From contig CANLVG010000014.1 in NCBI GenBank assembly GCA_947494565.1, positions 1 through 64,000 on the forward strand: DNA of 64,000 bases, in the 5' to 3' direction. The position numbers were made by a program, and so were the translations under genes. The notes under the pieces were generated by a model. That model saw only the letters and a list, made by a program, of their open reading frames with translations. It made no database searches and was not told where the DNA came from. The stretch comes from an uncultured Flavobacteriaceae bacterium. Lineage in GTDB: Bacteria > Bacteroidota > Bacteroidia > Flavobacteriales > Flavobacteriaceae. Of the stretch, positions 36,366 to 46,692 are shown piece by piece; the stretch's first letter is position 1; each line of letters starts with the position of its first letter.

Positions 36366-36398
36366 GGTTATGAATTAAGGCTTTCTCCTTCGATAACC
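36366..36398 (-). promoter_or_regulatory. Compound hairpin in the rpsK-rpsD spacer
   Basis: Read as mRNA, GGTTAT pairs with ATAACC and, inside, AAGG pairs with CCTT around a purine loop (AGAAAG), giving a two-stem structure in the 109-base spacer before rpsD. It has no T-tract, so it is not a terminator. A ribosomal-protein-binding leader, for example for S4, is possible but not shown. Confidence 0.45.
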
Positions 36399-36433
36399 GT
36401 GAATAGGTTTCTGTGAAATATATTAAAGTGAAA

Positions 36434-36826
36434 TTAAACTCGTCTTCTTTTTGGAGGTCTACAACCGTTGTGCGGCATAGGGGTTACATCAATAATCTCG
36501 GTAACTTCAATACCGGAATTATGAATCGCACGAATTGCAGACTCCCTACCGTTTCCAGGTCCCTTAACATAAACCTTCACCTTTCTTAGTCCAGCATCGT
36601 GAGCTACTTTCGAACAATCTTCAGCAGCAACCTGAGCTGCATAGGGCGTGTTCTTTTTAGAACCTCTGAACCCCATTTTTCCTGCAGAAGACCATGAGAT
36701 AACGTCTCCTTTTTTGTTCGTCAAGGATATGATAATATTGTTAAAAGATGCGGTTACATGCGCTTCACCTACCGATTCGATGATAACCTTACGCTTTTTA
36801 GTTGTTTTTGTACTTGCCTTTGCCAT
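36434..36826 (-). CDS. rpsK: Ribosomal protein S11
   Basis: The 130-residue protein has the S11 motifs [35 protein letters not shown] and [16 protein letters not shown] at the C-terminus. It binds 16S rRNA in the 30S platform. It is separated from rpsM by 121 bases and from rpsD by 109 bases, both longer than other spacers in the cluster. Confidence 0.98.
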   Translation of the reverse strand: MAKASTKTTKKRKVIIESVGEAHVTASFNNIIISLTNKKGDVISWSSAGKMGFRGSKKNTPYAAQVAAEDCSKVAHDAGLRKVKVYVKGPGNGRESAIRAIHNSGIEVTEIIDVTPMPHNGCRPPKRRRV

Positions 36827-36947
36827 ATTCTTTTAGTTTCTAGTTGTTAGTTCTTGGTTATTGGAATCCTAGACTTTTACATTTCAAACAGATTCTTCTA
36901 ACACCCTGTTTTGACACAGGTTCTAAATACTAATGACTATCTATTTA

Positions 36948-37322
36948 TTATTTAGTTGCTTTTTTCTTGTTCGCAACCGTCTTTCTTTTCCCTTTTCTGG
37001 TTCTAGAGTTGTTCTTTGTACGTTGTCCTCTTAATGGGAGACCGGATCTATGGCGAATTCCTCTATAACACCCGATATCCATCAAACGTTTGATATTCAA
37101 TTGGGTCTCAGAACGTAATTCACCTTCGATAGTATATGAAGCTACGGCCTCACGAATACGTCCGATTTCATCATCGTTCCAATCCGAGACTTTTGTATCC
37201 TCGCTAACTTTGGCAGCGGCTAGTATTTCTTTCGATCTACTTCTACCGATTCCGAAAATATAGGTAAGTGCGATAACGCCTCTCTTCTGTTTTGGTATAT
37301 CTATACCTGCGATTCTTGCCAT
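36948..37322 (-). CDS. rpsM: Ribosomal protein S13
   Basis: The 124-residue protein begins [26 protein letters not shown] and has the HhH-like IGRIREAV and [27 protein letters not shown] stretch of S13. It lies in the 30S head and contacts the 50S bridge B1. It follows rpmJ by 2 bases. Confidence 0.98.
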   Translation of the reverse strand: MARIAGIDIPKQKRGVIALTYIFGIGRSRSKEILAAAKVSEDTKVSDWNDDEIGRIREAVASYTIEGELRSETQLNIKRLMDIGCYRGIRHRSGLPLRGQRTKNNSRTRKGKRKTVANKKKATK

Positions 37323-37324
37323 AA

Positions 37325-37441
37325 TTATCCTTGTCTTTGTTTAAATCTAGGATTCTTTTTGTTGATTACGTACAACCTGCCTTTTCTGCGTACTATCTTG
37401 CAGTCGGCACTCCTCTTTTTTACTGATGCTCTTACTTTCAT
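37325..37441 (-). CDS. rpmJ: Ribosomal protein L36, zinc-free form
   Basis: This 38-residue gene starts [17 protein letters not shown] and ends PRFKQRQG. In the usual form Cys11, Cys14, Cys27 and His33 bind zinc. Here they are Ser11, Cys14, Asn27 and Phe33, so only one ligand remains and the protein should be zinc-independent. It sits between infA and rpsM, its normal place. Confidence 0.97.
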   Translation of the reverse strand: MKVRASVKKRSADCKIVRRKGRLYVINKKNPRFKQRQG

Positions 37442-37453
37442 CTTACTACTATC

Positions 37454-37669
37454 TTAATATCTATAAGTAATTCTCGCTTTGGTAAGGTCATAAGGACTCA
37501 TTTCGAGCTTTACCTTATCCCCTGGAAGCAATTTAATATAGTGCATACGCATCTTTCCAGAGATATGTGCGGTCACTACATGACCATTTTCCAACTCTAC
37601 CCGAAACATTGCATTTGACAATGCTTCGATTATCGATCCGTCTTGCTCTATTGCTGCTTGTTTAGCCAT
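37454..37669 (-). CDS. infA: Translation initiation factor IF-1
   Basis: The 71-residue OB-fold protein has [46 protein letters not shown] in segments typical of IF-1. It occupies the A site of the 30S subunit during initiation. Its start lies 1 base after the secY stop. The usual adk and map genes between secY and infA are absent. Confidence 0.98.
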   Translation of the reverse strand: MAKQAAIEQDGSIIEALSNAMFRVELENGHVVTAHISGKMRMHYIKLLPGDKVKLEMSPYDLTKARITYRY

Positions 37670-37670
37670 A

Positions 37671-39011
37671 CTATGCTACTTTTCTATTTTTACCCGTTTT
37701 CATCAGCCCATCGTAATGTCTGTTCAACAAATAAGAATTCACCTGTTGTACCGTATCGATGGCTACACCGACCATAATCAAAAGTGATGTACCTCCATAA
37801 AATAAGGCCCAACCTGATTGAACACCCATCAATTTTACCACAAACGCAGGAAAGACCGCCAAAAAGGCCAAAAATATAGAGCCTGGCAATGTTATCAAAG
37901 ACATGATCTTGTCCAAGAAATCACCCGTTTCCTTACCAGGGCGTATTCCCGGAATAAAACCACCGCTTCTTTTCAAATCGTCGGCCATCTTATTCGTCGG
38001 CACCGTTATGGCCGTATAAAAGAAGGTAAATATGATAATCAACAAGGCAAACAAGATATTGTAGGCCCATCCGAAAATATCAGCAAACTGAACTTGTATC
38101 CACTGTCCAACGGCCGTGTCATCAAATGCGCTACCGATCAATCCCGGTACGAACATAATAGCTTGGGCAAAGATAATTGGCATTACACCTGAAGCATTCA
38201 ACTTCAAAGGAATATATTGCCGAGACCCCATTACATTTTTTTCATAACCTCCTGAAGCCGTTCTTCTAGCGTATTGTACAGGTATTTGGCGCGTAGCCAT
38301 CACCAGTAAGACACAAGCCAAGATGACTAAAAACCAGATGATAATCTCAACAAGAACCAACATTGGCCCTCCTATTCCAGTCCATCTAGAGACTGCCTCT
38401 TGAACAAACGCCTGTGGCATAGTTGCGATAATACCGATCATGATCAAAAGTGAAATTCCGTTACCGATACCTTTGTCGGTAATCTTTTCACCCAACCACA
38501 TTGCGAATACACAACCCGTCACCAAAATAATTACGGCTGGGACCATAAAATCCAATCCTTTACCTAAAAGGAAAGCACTATCACGAACACCGAATGCCTC
38601 TAAACCGTACAAATAGGCCGGGGCCTGTACGATACATATACCAATAGTCAACCAACGGGTTATTTGATTTTTGGTCTTTCTTCCGCTCTCCCCTTCTTTA
38701 TCCAATTTCTGTAGGTAGGGTATAGCGATACTCATCAATTGCACTACAATAGATGCTGAAATATAAGGCATAATACCCAACGCAAATATCGAAGCATTGG
38801 CAAAAGCCCCACCCGTGAAAGCATTCAACAAACTAAAGATACCCTGTTCGGTACCTTCTGTCAACGCTCCTAATTGTGATGTATCGATACCTGGAAGCAC
38901 AATTTGACAACCAAAACGGTATACCAAAAGAAGACCTAAGGTTATCATGATGCGATTTCTCAGCTCTTCTATTTTCCAAATATTGGATAATGTCTCGACA
39001 AATTTCTTCAT
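37671..39011 (-). CDS. secY: Preprotein translocase subunit SecY
   Basis: The 446-residue protein has ten hydrophobic helices and the SecY signatures [19 protein letters not shown] and [10 protein letters not shown]. It forms the channel of the SecYEG translocase in the inner membrane. It follows rplO by 14 bases, as in most spc operons. Confidence 0.98.
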   Translation of the reverse strand: MKKFVETLSNIWKIEELRNRIMITLGLLLVYRFGCQIVLPGIDTSQLGALTEGTEQGIFSLLNAFTGGAFANASIFALGIMPYISASIVVQLMSIAIPYLQKLDKEGESGRKTKNQITRWLTIGICIVQAPAYLYGLEAFGVRDSAFLLGKGLDFMVPAVIILVTGCVFAMWLGEKITDKGIGNGISLLIMIGIIATMPQAFVQEAVSRWTGIGGPMLVLVEIIIWFLVILACVLLVMATRQIPVQYARRTASGGYEKNVMGSRQYIPLKLNASGVMPIIFAQAIMFVPGLIGSAFDDTAVGQWIQVQFADIFGWAYNILFALLIIIFTFFYTAITVPTNKMADDLKRSGGFIPGIRPGKETGDFLDKIMSLITLPGSIFLAFLAVFPAFVVKLMGVQSGWALFYGGTSLLIMVGVAIDTVQQVNSYLLNRHYDGLMKTGKNRKVA

Positions 39012-39025
39012 AGTATCGTATATGC

Positions 39026-39478
39026 TTATAAACTTATTGCCTCACCTCCGGCAGCTTCTATAGCTGCTTTTGCAGTAGCAGTAAATTTATGTACGGAAAC
39101 TTTCAAGGAAGCCTTTAGCTCACCGCCTCCTAAAATCTTCACCAAATCATTTTTACGTGCCAAACGATTTTGAACCAATGTTTCAAAGGTAATTGTATCC
39201 TTTACAACTTTCTTATCTACCAATTCTTGCAACTTCGATAAGTTGATTCCTTGGTATTCCTTCCGGTTGATATTGGTAAAACCAAATTTAGGCACACGTC
39301 TTTGAAGCGGCATCTGTCCACCTTCAAAACCTATTTTCTTCGAATATCCAGATCTAGATTTGGCCCCTTTGTGACCTCTTGCAGCTGTTCCGCCTTTACC
39401 TGATCCTTGACCTCGACCCAATCTCTTGCCAGCTCTATTTACTGATCCTTCAGTCGGTTTTAAATTACTTAAGTTCAT
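39026..39478 (-). CDS. rplO: Ribosomal protein L15
   Basis: The 150-residue protein has the N-terminal Gly/Arg-rich stretch RAGKRLGRGQGSGKGGTAARG and the GFEGGQMPLQRRVPK motif of L15, with a C-terminal HKFTATAKAAIEAAGG. It is a late-assembly 50S protein. It follows rpmD by 11 bases. Confidence 0.98.
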   Translation of the reverse strand: MNLSNLKPTEGSVNRAGKRLGRGQGSGKGGTAARGHKGAKSRSGYSKKIGFEGGQMPLQRRVPKFGFTNINRKEYQGINLSKLQELVDKKVVKDTITFETLVQNRLARKNDLVKILGGGELKASLKVSVHKFTATAKAAIEAAGGEAISL

Positions 39479-39489
39479 CGCCTCTATTG

Positions 39490-39666
39490 TTATGCTTCCG
39501 TAGAAACCAAGTGTTTAACTTTGTTTATCATGCCCAAAATATTAGGCGTATCCTCATGCTCTACAACTTGGCCAATTCGTTTCAAACCAAGTGCTTCAAG
39601 GGTTCTCTTCTGGTTTTGTGGCTTTTTAATCCCACTCTTCACCATTTTTACTTTAATCTTTGCCAT
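39490..39666 (-). CDS. rpmD: Ribosomal protein L30
   Basis: The 58-residue gene starts MAKIKVKMVKSGI and has the L30 features QKRTLEALGLKRIGQ and NILGMINKVKHLV. It lies between rpsE and rplO as usual. The region upstream (39667-39764) is an unusually long 98-base spacer with no ORF. Confidence 0.95.
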   Translation of the reverse strand: MAKIKVKMVKSGIKKPQNQKRTLEALGLKRIGQVVEHEDTPNILGMINKVKHLVSTEA

Positions 39667-39764
39667 TTTTCTTCAGTAATTAGTAGTCTATAGTTCGTAT
39701 CGCACCGGTATTTCAGAACTCTGAATCTCCCCTATGTACTTTTACGTTCTACTTTTACTAGTTT

Positions 39765-40289
39765 TTATCCTTTAAAGACCTTTTCCAAGGAAACTCCTCT
39801 TTGTTTTGCAACAGTACTTGCTCCCCGCAACTGCAAAAGTGCGTCGAAGGTAGCCTTAACTACATTGTGCGGATTGGAAGATCCTTGTGATTTTGAAAGT
39901 ACATCATGTACTCCAACCGCTTCCAATACTGCACGAACAGCTCCACCGGCAATCACCCCGGTACCATGGGATGCTGGCTGGATATATACTCGAGCACCTC
40001 CATACTTCCCTTTTTGTTCGTGAGGCAAAGTAGCTTTGTTCAATGGTATGCGTATAAGGTTCTTCTTTGCATCTTCAATCGCCTTGGCAATTGCTGTAGC
40101 TACTTCCTTTGACTTTCCAAGACCATGACCGACAACACCATTTTCATCACCCACAACCACGATTGCTGAAAACCCAAAGGCTCGTCCACCTTTAGTTACT
40201 TTGGTAACCCTTTGAACACCTACTAATCGATCTTTCAAATCTAGACCACCCGGCTTTACAGTTTCTACGTTTTTATATTTTTGGTACAT
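39765..40289 (-). CDS. rpsE: Ribosomal protein S5
   Basis: The 174-residue protein has the dsRBD-like N-terminal domain ([31 protein letters not shown] in parts) and [26 protein letters not shown]. It helps decoding accuracy in the 30S body. It follows rplR by 9 bases. Confidence 0.98.
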   Translation of the reverse strand: MYQKYKNVETVKPGGLDLKDRLVGVQRVTKVTKGGRAFGFSAIVVVGDENGVVGHGLGKSKEVATAIAKAIEDAKKNLIRIPLNKATLPHEQKGKYGGARVYIQPASHGTGVIAGGAVRAVLEAVGVHDVLSKSQGSSNPHNVVKATFDALLQLRGASTVAKQRGVSLEKVFKG

Positions 40290-40298
40290 GTGCTTTTA

Positions 40299-40655
40299 TT
40301 AGAATGTTAATCCTGCTTCTCTCGCTCCTTCGGCCAAGGCTTTCACCCGTCCGTGATATAAATTACCTCCTCTATCAAAGGCAACCTTATCAATACCGGC
40401 TTTTTTGGACTTCTCGGCAATCGCCTTTCCTACCAAGGTTGCGATTTCAGACTTACTTCCTTTAGACTTTGCCAACTCTTTATCTCTTGAAGAGGCAGCA
40501 GCCAAGGTTGTACCTGAATTGTCATCGATCACCTGGGCATAAATTTCTTTATTGCTTCTGAAAACGGACAAACGAGGTCTTTCAGCAGTGCCGTTGGATA
40601 CCTTTCGTATCCTCCTTCTGATTCTATATTTTCTTTGTGTCTTTGATAATTTCAT
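40299..40655 (-). CDS. rplR: Ribosomal protein L18
   Basis: The 118-residue protein has [18 protein letters not shown] and [24 protein letters not shown]. It binds 5S rRNA with L5. Length and place between rplF and rpsE are normal. Confidence 0.98.
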   Translation of the reverse strand: MKLSKTQRKYRIRRRIRKVSNGTAERPRLSVFRSNKEIYAQVIDDNSGTTLAAASSRDKELAKSKGSKSEIATLVGKAIAEKSKKAGIDKVAFDRGGNLYHGRVKALAEGAREAGLTF

Positions 40656-40667
40656 CGTACTATTTTA

Positions 40668-41210
40668 TTAAGCTGATTTACCGGCCTTTCTTCGCAATTG
40701 CTCGCCAACAAACTTGATTCCTTTACCTTTATATGGCTCTGGCTTACGGAAACCTCTAATTTTCGCAGCTATCTGACCTACTAGTTGTTTGTCGAAAGAG
40801 GTCAATTTGATTATAGGGTTCTTTCCTTTTTCAGAAATCGTTTCAACCTTTATCTCAGGTGCCAGATCAATCACGATATTATGTGAAAATCCAAGGGCCA
40901 AGTCAAGCTTCTGTCCTTGGTTGCTGGCTCTGTAACCAACACCTACCAACTCGAGCTCCTTGGTCCATCCTTTTGAAACTCCTTCGACCATATTCAAGAT
41001 CAAAGATCTATACAGCCCGTGTTTTGACTTGTGTTCTTTAGAATCCGATGGCCGCGCAACCGAAACTTCACCATCTTCGAGTTTGACCTCTACTCCTGAG
41101 AACTCTTGAGTCAATTCGCCAAGTTTCCCTTTCACCGTTACTACATTGTCGGTCAAATCGACGGTTACTCCCTCAGGAATCGCTATTGGGTTATTACCTA
41201 TTCTAGACAT
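40668..41210 (-). CDS. rplF: Ribosomal protein L6
   Basis: The 180-residue protein begins MSRIGNNPIAIPEGVTV and has two L6 repeats, ending with KIRGFRKPEPYKGKGIKF. It lies near the GTPase-factor-binding region of the 50S subunit. It follows rpsH by 20 bases. Confidence 0.98.
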   Translation of the reverse strand: MSRIGNNPIAIPEGVTVDLTDNVVTVKGKLGELTQEFSGVEVKLEDGEVSVARPSDSKEHKSKHGLYRSLILNMVEGVSKGWTKELELVGVGYRASNQGQKLDLALGFSHNIVIDLAPEIKVETISEKGKNPIIKLTSFDKQLVGQIAAKIRGFRKPEPYKGKGIKFVGEQLRRKAGKSA

Positions 41211-41230
41211 TTCTTTCCTTCTTTATTCGA

Positions 41231-41629
41231 TTAATATACGTAGCAAAGTACTTCACCACCTACATTTTCATTTTTCGCCTGCTTACTGGTCATTACACCG
41301 TGAGAGGTAGACACAATAGCAATACCAAGACCGTTCAATACCCTAGGCAGGGTATCCGCTCCCGTATATTTTCGAAGACCTGGCTTACTGACGCGCTGTA
41401 ATTTCTTGATTACCGGGTCTTTGGTCATCTTATCATACTTCAAGGCAATCTTGATGTTACCCTGTACCTTATTCTCTTCGAACTTGTAGCTCAAAATGTA
41501 TCCTTGATCGAATAAGATCTTTGTAATTTCCTTTTTCACTTTGGACGAAGGAATGTCAACAACCCTATGTCCTGCACGACTTGCATTTCTCAATCGTGTC
41601 AAATAATCCGCAATAGTATCTGTAACCAT
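41231..41629 (-). CDS. rpsH: Ribosomal protein S8
   Basis: The 132-residue protein has DYLTRLRNASRAGHR, ALKYDKMTKDPVIKKLQRVS and the C-terminal STSHGVMTSKQAKNENVGGEVLCYVY. In E. coli S8 also regulates the spc operon by binding mRNA at rplE. A 62-base spacer separates it from rpsN. Confidence 0.98.
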   Translation of the reverse strand: MVTDTIADYLTRLRNASRAGHRVVDIPSSKVKKEITKILFDQGYILSYKFEENKVQGNIKIALKYDKMTKDPVIKKLQRVSKPGLRKYTGADTLPRVLNGLGIAIVSTSHGVMTSKQAKNENVGGEVLCYVY

Positions 41630-41691
41630 CTTTTTTTATTTTGGTAACGGTTTTTAGCTATATCACTAAACCTGAAACCAGTTAATCAATA

Positions 41692-41961
41692 TTACCAGCT
41701 TGCTTTTTTAACACCTGGTATCAATCCTTGATTGGCCATTTCCCTGAATGTTACCCTTGAAATTCCAAAAACCCTCATATATCCTTTTGGTCTTCCAGTC
41801 AGTTTGCAACGATTATGCATACGAACCGGAGAGGCATTTTTTGGCAATTTCTGTAGCGCTTCATAGTCTCCTGCTTCTTTCAAAGCTTTTCTCTTTTCCG
41901 CATACTTAGCTACAGTTCTTGCCCTTTTTCTTTCACGGGCCTTCATTGATTCTTTAGCCAT
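41692..41961 (-). CDS. rpsN: Ribosomal protein S14, zinc-free form
   Basis: The 89-residue protein has [36 protein letters not shown] and [18 protein letters not shown]. The long form without the CxxC motif does not need zinc. It starts 1 base after rplE. Confidence 0.97.
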   Translation of the reverse strand: MAKESMKARERKRARTVAKYAEKRKALKEAGDYEALQKLPKNASPVRMHNRCKLTGRPKGYMRVFGISRVTFREMANQGLIPGVKKASW

Positions 41962-41962
41962 A

Positions 41963-42514
41963 TTATTTCTTTTTAAAAGGTAATCCTAGTTCTGTTAATA
42001 ATGATTTTGCTTCCTTATCCGTTTCGGCGGTGGTCACAAAAGTAATATCCATACCGTTGATTCTATTGATCTTGTCAATATTGATCTCTGGAAATATGAT
42101 CTGTTCGGTAATTCCTAGACTGTAATTACCGCGTCCGTCAAAACCTGTGGCCTTGATTCCTTGGAAATCACGAACACGTGGAAGCGCACTGGTTACCAAA
42201 CGATCTAAAAACTCATACATGTTCTCTCCTCGAAGTGTCACCTTCGCCCCAATGGGCATACCCTTTCGGAGTTTAAATGCAGCTACATCCTTCTTGGAAA
42301 TCGTCGATACTGCTTTCTGACCAGTGATCATTGTCATCTCATCAACAGCATGATCAATAAGCTTTTTATCGGCAACAGCAGCTCCTACACCTCTACTGAC
42401 GACTATCTTCACCAGTTTAGGAACCTGCATCACATTATTGTAACTGAATTCTTCTTTCAACGCATTTACGATGCGCTCTTGATATTCTTTCTTTAATCTT
42501 GAAATGTAAGCCAT
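41963..42514 (-). CDS. rplE: Ribosomal protein L5
   Basis: The 183-residue protein has [46 protein letters not shown] in parts, and [16 protein letters not shown]. It forms the 5S RNP with L18 and contacts P-site tRNA. It starts 2 bases after rplX. Confidence 0.98.
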   Translation of the reverse strand: MAYISRLKKEYQERIVNALKEEFSYNNVMQVPKLVKIVVSRGVGAAVADKKLIDHAVDEMTMITGQKAVSTISKKDVAAFKLRKGMPIGAKVTLRGENMYEFLDRLVTSALPRVRDFQGIKATGFDGRGNYSLGITEQIIFPEINIDKINRINGMDITFVTTAETDKEAKSLLTELGLPFKKK

Positions 42515-42516
42515 AA

Positions 42517-42831
42517 CTAAATTACTTCATTTGATTTCTTGGCAAACCTAACTTTCTTACCATCTCTGATCTCGTATCCCACCCTAGTGGTCTCACCGGA
42601 TTTCGTATCGATCAAAGAAAGGTTGGATATATGGATAGGTGCTTCCTTTTTGACAATTCCTCCCTGCGGGTTTTTTGCACTGGGTTTCTCGTGCTTTGAA
42701 ACCATATTTGTACCTTCTACGATCGCCCTGTTTTTGACAACATCGACACGAAGCACTTTACCTTCAGTACCTTTGTGGTCTCCTGCGATCACTCGCACCG
42801 TATCCCCGGTTTTAATTTTCAACTTTTTCAT
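42517..42831 (-). CDS. rplX: Ribosomal protein L24
   Basis: The 104-residue KOW-domain protein has [25 protein letters not shown] and [17 protein letters not shown]. It starts 50S assembly at the 5' end of 23S rRNA. It follows rplN by 12 bases. Confidence 0.98.
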   Translation of the reverse strand: MKKLKIKTGDTVRVIAGDHKGTEGKVLRVDVVKNRAIVEGTNMVSKHEKPSAKNPQGGIVKKEAPIHISNLSLIDTKSGETTRVGYEIRDGKKVRFAKKSNEVI

Positions 42832-42843
42832 CTTACATACTTA

Positions 42844-43212
42844 TTATAGCACCTCAGGAGCCAATGAAACTATTTTCATAAACTGCTTGTCACGAAGCTC
42901 TCTAGCCACAGGACCGAAAACCCTCGTTCCACGCATCTCTCCTGTCGGGTTCAACAAGACACAAGCATTATCATCGAAACGAATATAAGAGCCATCAGGT
43001 CTTCTTACTTCTTTTTTGGTCCTCACCACAACAGCCGTAGATACCGCACCTTTTTTAATTCCTCCGTTAGGAGTTGCCTCTTTGACCGTAACGACAATTT
43101 TATCCCCAATGGAAGCATATCTTCTTTTGGTACCTCCAAGTACACGAATGGTCAAAACCTCTTTCGCTCCTGTATTGTCCGCTACTTTTAATCTTGATTC
43201 TTGCTGTAACAT
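42844..43212 (-). CDS. rplN: Ribosomal protein L14
   Basis: The 122-residue protein begins [18 protein letters not shown] and has [15 protein letters not shown] and the C-terminal [19 protein letters not shown]. It sits at the subunit interface. It follows rpsQ by 2 bases. Confidence 0.98.
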   Translation of the reverse strand: MLQQESRLKVADNTGAKEVLTIRVLGGTKRRYASIGDKIVVTVKEATPNGGIKKGAVSTAVVVRTKKEVRRPDGSYIRFDDNACVLLNPTGEMRGTRVFGPVARELRDKQFMKIVSLAPEVL

Positions 43213-43214
43213 AA

Positions 43215-43475
43215 TTATTTAGCTCTTTCTAAGATTTCTACTAACCTCCAACATTTGGTTTTACTCAAAGGCCGGGTCTCCATAATCTTTACGGTGTCAC
43301 CTTCTTTACAATCGTTCTTTTCGTCGTGCGCTACGTACTTCTTCGTTTTCAAAACGAACTTACCATACATAGGGTGCTTTACTCTTTTTACCTCGGCAAC
43401 AACAATGGACTTCTCCATTTTGTTACTGGTAACAACACCGATTCTCTCTTTTCTTAAGTTTCTTTTTTCTTCCAT
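43215..43475 (-). CDS. rpsQ: Ribosomal protein S17
   Basis: The 86-residue OB-fold protein has [35 protein letters not shown] and [18 protein letters not shown]. It binds the 5' domain of 16S rRNA. It follows rpmC by 13 bases. Confidence 0.97.
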   Translation of the reverse strand: MEEKRNLRKERIGVVTSNKMEKSIVVAEVKRVKHPMYGKFVLKTKKYVAHDEKNDCKEGDTVKIMETRPLSKTKCWRLVEILERAK

Positions 43476-43488
43476 AAAGCAGAACCAA

Positions 43489-43680
43489 TTATTGGTTTTC
43501 CCTATTAGTTAATTCCGTTGCCAGTCTTGCCACCGTTCTTCTCACTTTCCTGATTTGAAGCGGATTCTCCAAAGGAGTAACAAAATGTGCCATTTTTAAG
43601 TCAGCATGCTGCTTTTTGAACTCACCCAACTTGGCTTTGAGTTCTTCTACCGACAATTCTTTGATTTCCTGTTTTTTCAT
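43489..43680 (-). CDS. rpmC: Ribosomal protein L29
   Basis: The frame is open from a GTG at 43686, but the ATG at 43680 ([14 protein letters not shown]) is preceded by AAGGTG, a rare Shine-Dalgarno-like site, and gives the usual 63 residues. L29 features are [17 protein letters not shown] and the [13 protein letters not shown] helix. It lies at the polypeptide exit. Confidence 0.95.
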   Translation of the reverse strand: MKKQEIKELSVEELKAKLGEFKKQHADLKMAHFVTPLENPLQIRKVRRTVARLATELTNRENQ

Positions 43681-43698
43681 GATCACCTTAAATTATGC

Positions 43699-44118
43699 TT
43701 AAGCAGTATAGTCTCTAGCAACGATAAATTTTGTTTTTACCGGAAGCTTCTGAGCCGCCAAGCGCAACGCTTCTTTTGCAATCTCCATAGGAACACCGGC
43801 TACTTCGAACATAATTCTTCCCGGCAGAACACGAGCCACCCAGTATTCAGGTGCACCCTTACCCTTACCCATACGTACCTCAAGAGGTTTTTTGGTAATA
43901 GGCTTGTCCGGAAATATTTTGATCCATAACTGACCTTCCCTTTTCATGTATCTCGTCGCTGCTATACGAGCTGCTTCAATCTGACGAGCTGTAATGAAAT
44001 TCGTATCCAAAGATTTCAATCCAAACATCCCGTTTGAAAGTAAATGCCCTCTTCCGGATATACCTTTCATCCGGCCTTTTTGCATCTTACGAAACTTTGT
44101 TCTTTTCGGTTGTAACAT
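43699..44118 (-). CDS. rplP: Ribosomal protein L16
   Basis: The 139-residue protein has [39 protein letters not shown], and [22 protein letters not shown]. It contacts the A-site tRNA elbow. It follows rpsC by 19 bases. Confidence 0.98.
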   Translation of the reverse strand: MLQPKRTKFRKMQKGRMKGISGRGHLLSNGMFGLKSLDTNFITARQIEAARIAATRYMKREGQLWIKIFPDKPITKKPLEVRMGKGKGAPEYWVARVLPGRIMFEVAGVPMEIAKEALRLAAQKLPVKTKFIVARDYTA

Positions 44119-44137
44119 TTCTTACTACTTTAAAAAA

Positions 44138-44857
44138 TTACTTTCTACGGCGTTGTTTTCCTCCTCGGTCAGATTTACCTCCCTTATCACCACCACCTTT
44201 GGTCATACCCACTAGTGGAGAGAGCTCTCTTTTACCATAAACTTCACCTTTCATAATCCACACTTTGATACCCAATTTACCATAAGTGGTCTGCGCTTCA
44301 TGCAATGCATAATCGATATCGGCACGAAAAGTGGATAAAGGAATACGTCCTTCTTTATAAGACTCGGAACGTGCCATCTCAGCACCATTCAATCGCCCGG
44401 AAATCTGAATTTTAATACCTTCAGCATTCATGCGCATTGCTGCAGCAATCGCCATTTTTATTGCTCTTCTGAAAGAAATTCTACTTTCTATCTGACGGGC
44501 AACACTGGCTGCTACCAAGTTCGCATCTACCTCAGGGCGTTTTATTTCGTAAATGTTTATCTGAACTTCCTTACCGGTAATCTTCTTAAGCTCTTCTTTA
44601 AGCTTATCGACCTCTTGTCCTCCCTTACCGATGATGATTCCTGGTCGGGCAGTCGTCACGGTAACCGTAATCAACTTCAAGGTACGTTCGATAATTACCC
44701 TAGACACACTTGCCTTTGATAGTCGGGCATGGATGTACTTACGAATTTTACTATCTTCAGCTAGTTTATCACCATAATCGTTTCCACCATACCAGTTCGA
44801 TTCCCATCCTCTGATAATTCCAAGACGATTTCCAATCGGATTTGTTTTCTGTCCCAT
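44138..44857 (-). CDS. rpsC: Ribosomal protein S3
   Basis: The 239-residue protein begins [20 protein letters not shown] and has a KH domain ([16 protein letters not shown]) and the C-terminal domain [12 protein letters not shown]. It ends in a Gly/Lys/Arg-rich tail. It lies at the mRNA entry channel. It follows rplV by 1 base. Confidence 0.98.
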   Translation of the reverse strand: MGQKTNPIGNRLGIIRGWESNWYGGNDYGDKLAEDSKIRKYIHARLSKASVSRVIIERTLKLITVTVTTARPGIIIGKGGQEVDKLKEELKKITGKEVQINIYEIKRPEVDANLVAASVARQIESRISFRRAIKMAIAAAMRMNAEGIKIQISGRLNGAEMARSESYKEGRIPLSTFRADIDYALHEAQTTYGKLGIKVWIMKGEVYGKRELSPLVGMTKGGGDKGGKSDRGGKQRRRK

Positions 44858-44858
44858 T

Positions 44859-45266
44859 CTAGCTTTCTATATTATTGTTAGACCCCAAAACCAAAGTAAC
44901 ATGGTTTGAACGCTTTCTAATTCTATGTGCTCTTCCTTGTGGTGCAGGTCGCAATCTTTTCAACATCATGCCGCTATCCACTCGAATCTCCTTAACAAAA
45001 AGGTCTGCATCCTCCACATCAAGCTCCTCGTTCTTCGCCTGCCAATTCGCCAGTGCCGAAAGCAACAACTTCTCTAATCTTCGAGAAGCCTCTTTTTGAT
45101 TGAATCTCAAAATCGCCAACGCCTTTTCAGCTTCCACTCCTCTAATCAAATCTGCGACCAAGCGCATTTTTCTTGGGGAAGTTGGGCAATTGTTCAATTT
45201 AGCGAACGCCATCTGTTTCTTTTCGGCCTTTATTCTTTCGGCCATCTGTTTTTTTCGAACTCCCAT
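44859..45266 (-). CDS. rplV: Ribosomal protein L22
   Basis: The core has [40 protein letters not shown] and the exit-tunnel hairpin [21 protein letters not shown] basic N-terminal extension of about 20 residues ([19 protein letters not shown]) makes the protein 135 residues against 110 in E. coli. The start at Met20 is an alternative; the long form fits the 3-base gap to rpsS. Confidence 0.96.
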   Translation of the reverse strand: MGVRKKQMAERIKAEKKQMAFAKLNNCPTSPRKMRLVADLIRGVEAEKALAILRFNQKEASRRLEKLLLSALANWQAKNEELDVEDADLFVKEIRVDSGMMLKRLRPAPQGRAHRIRKRSNHVTLVLGSNNNIES

Positions 45267-45269
45267 AGC

Positions 45270-45548
45270 TTACTTTTTACCCTTGTTCTTCGCTCCCGCA
45301 TGACCCCTAAAAGATCGTGTCGGAGAAAATTCACCTAATTTGTGTCCCACCATATTCTCTGTTACGAATACCGGAACAAATTGTCTTCCATTATGCACCG
45401 CTATGGTAAGACCTACGAAATCAGGTGTTATCATAGAAGCTCTTGACCATGTCTTTATGACCGACTTCTTTCCAGAAGATACAGTTTGCTGGATTTTCTT
45501 CTCCAAGCTATAGTGAACGTAAGGTCCTTTTTTTAGTGAACGTGCCAT
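45270..45548 (-). CDS. rpsS: Ribosomal protein S19
   Basis: The 92-residue protein has [40 protein letters not shown] and [18 protein letters not shown]. It lies in the 30S head. It follows rplB by 12 bases. Confidence 0.98.
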   Translation of the reverse strand: MARSLKKGPYVHYSLEKKIQQTVSSGKKSVIKTWSRASMITPDFVGLTIAVHNGRQFVPVFVTENMVGHKLGEFSPTRSFRGHAGAKNKGKK

Positions 45549-45560
45549 TTTTCTTTTCTT

Positions 45561-46385
45561 TTATTTCTTTCTACGTTCCAAGATGTACTTATTGGTACTC
45601 TTTGTCTTCTGTCTTGTACGATATCCTTTAGCAGGTATACCGTTTTTCGATCTTGGATGACCACCAGAAGCCCTTCCTTCACCACCACCCATTGGGTGAT
45701 CAACAGGGTTCATTGCTACCGGTCTTGTTCTTGGTCTCCTTCCTAACCATCTGCTTCTACCTGCTTTACCGGAAACCAACAATTGATGATCAGAGTTCGA
45801 TATCGCACCAATAGTCGCCATACAACCCGATAAGATCAACCGAGTCTCACCTGAAGGCATTTTTACGGTCACAAACTTCCCGTCTTTTGCCATTAATTGA
45901 GCAAATGTTCCTGCACTACGCGCCATAACAGCACCTTGACCAGGTCTTAATTCGATACAGGATACGATAGTTCCCAAAGGAATTTCACTCAAAGGAAGCG
46001 CATTACCAATCTCAGGCGCAACACCCTTACCTGCAGAAATCTTCTGATCTACCTGCAAACCATTTTGAGCGATAATATATCGTTTTTCTCCATCGGCATA
46101 CTCCAATAGGGCGATAAAAGCCGTTCTATTGGGATCGTATTGAATTGATTTCACGGTAGCGGCAACATCTTGCTTATCCCTTTTGAAATCGATAATTCGA
46201 TACCTTCTTTTATGACCTCCACCCCTGTGGCGCATGGTCATTTTTCCATGACTATTTCTACCTCCGGACTTTTTTAACGGAGCGAGCAAGCTCTTCTCCG
46301 GCTTATCAGTTGTAATGGCGTCAAACCCATTTACAACTCTAAAACGCTGCCCTGGAGTGATTGGTTTTAATTTTCTAACTGACAT
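45561..46385 (-). CDS. rplB: Ribosomal protein L2
   Basis: The 274-residue protein has [18 protein letters not shown], the peptidyl-transferase-region motif [20 protein letters not shown] and [19 protein letters not shown]. It is a core 50S protein needed for subunit joining. It follows rplW by 9 bases. Confidence 0.98.
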   Translation of the reverse strand: MSVRKLKPITPGQRFRVVNGFDAITTDKPEKSLLAPLKKSGGRNSHGKMTMRHRGGGHKRRYRIIDFKRDKQDVAATVKSIQYDPNRTAFIALLEYADGEKRYIIAQNGLQVDQKISAGKGVAPEIGNALPLSEIPLGTIVSCIELRPGQGAVMARSAGTFAQLMAKDGKFVTVKMPSGETRLILSGCMATIGAISNSDHQLLVSGKAGRSRWLGRRPRTRPVAMNPVDHPMGGGEGRASGGHPRSKNGIPAKGYRTRQKTKSTNKYILERRKK

Positions 46386-46394
46386 TTCGTGTCT

Positions 46395-46685
46395 TTATAG
46401 ATTACTGTAAAAATCAATGATATCGCCTTCCGCAACATCAACTATCGCTTTTTTGATAGCATTGGTCTTACCGTGCTGAATTCCGGTTTTGGTATACCTC
46501 GATTTTCTGGCGGGACCATAATTCATTGTACGAACCTTTCGAACAGATACCCCATAAGTTGCCTCTACAGCATCTTTGATCTGAATCTTGTTGGCCCTTG
46601 GGTCAACTATGAAACCATAACGGTTGTTCAACTCGCTGTCAGCGGTCATCTTCTCCGTTATGATTGGCTTTATCAACACACTCAT
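46395..46685 (-). CDS. rplW: Ribosomal protein L23
   Basis: The 96-residue protein begins MSVLIKPIITEKM and has YGFIVDPRANKIQIKDAVEATYGV and the extended loop MNYGPARKSRYTKTG. It lies at the tunnel exit, where SRP and trigger factor dock. It follows rplD by 7 bases. Confidence 0.98.
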   Translation of the reverse strand: MSVLIKPIITEKMTADSELNNRYGFIVDPRANKIQIKDAVEATYGVSVRKVRTMNYGPARKSRYTKTGIQHGKTNAIKKAIVDVAEGDIIDFYSNL

Positions 46686-46692
46686 GGTTTTC

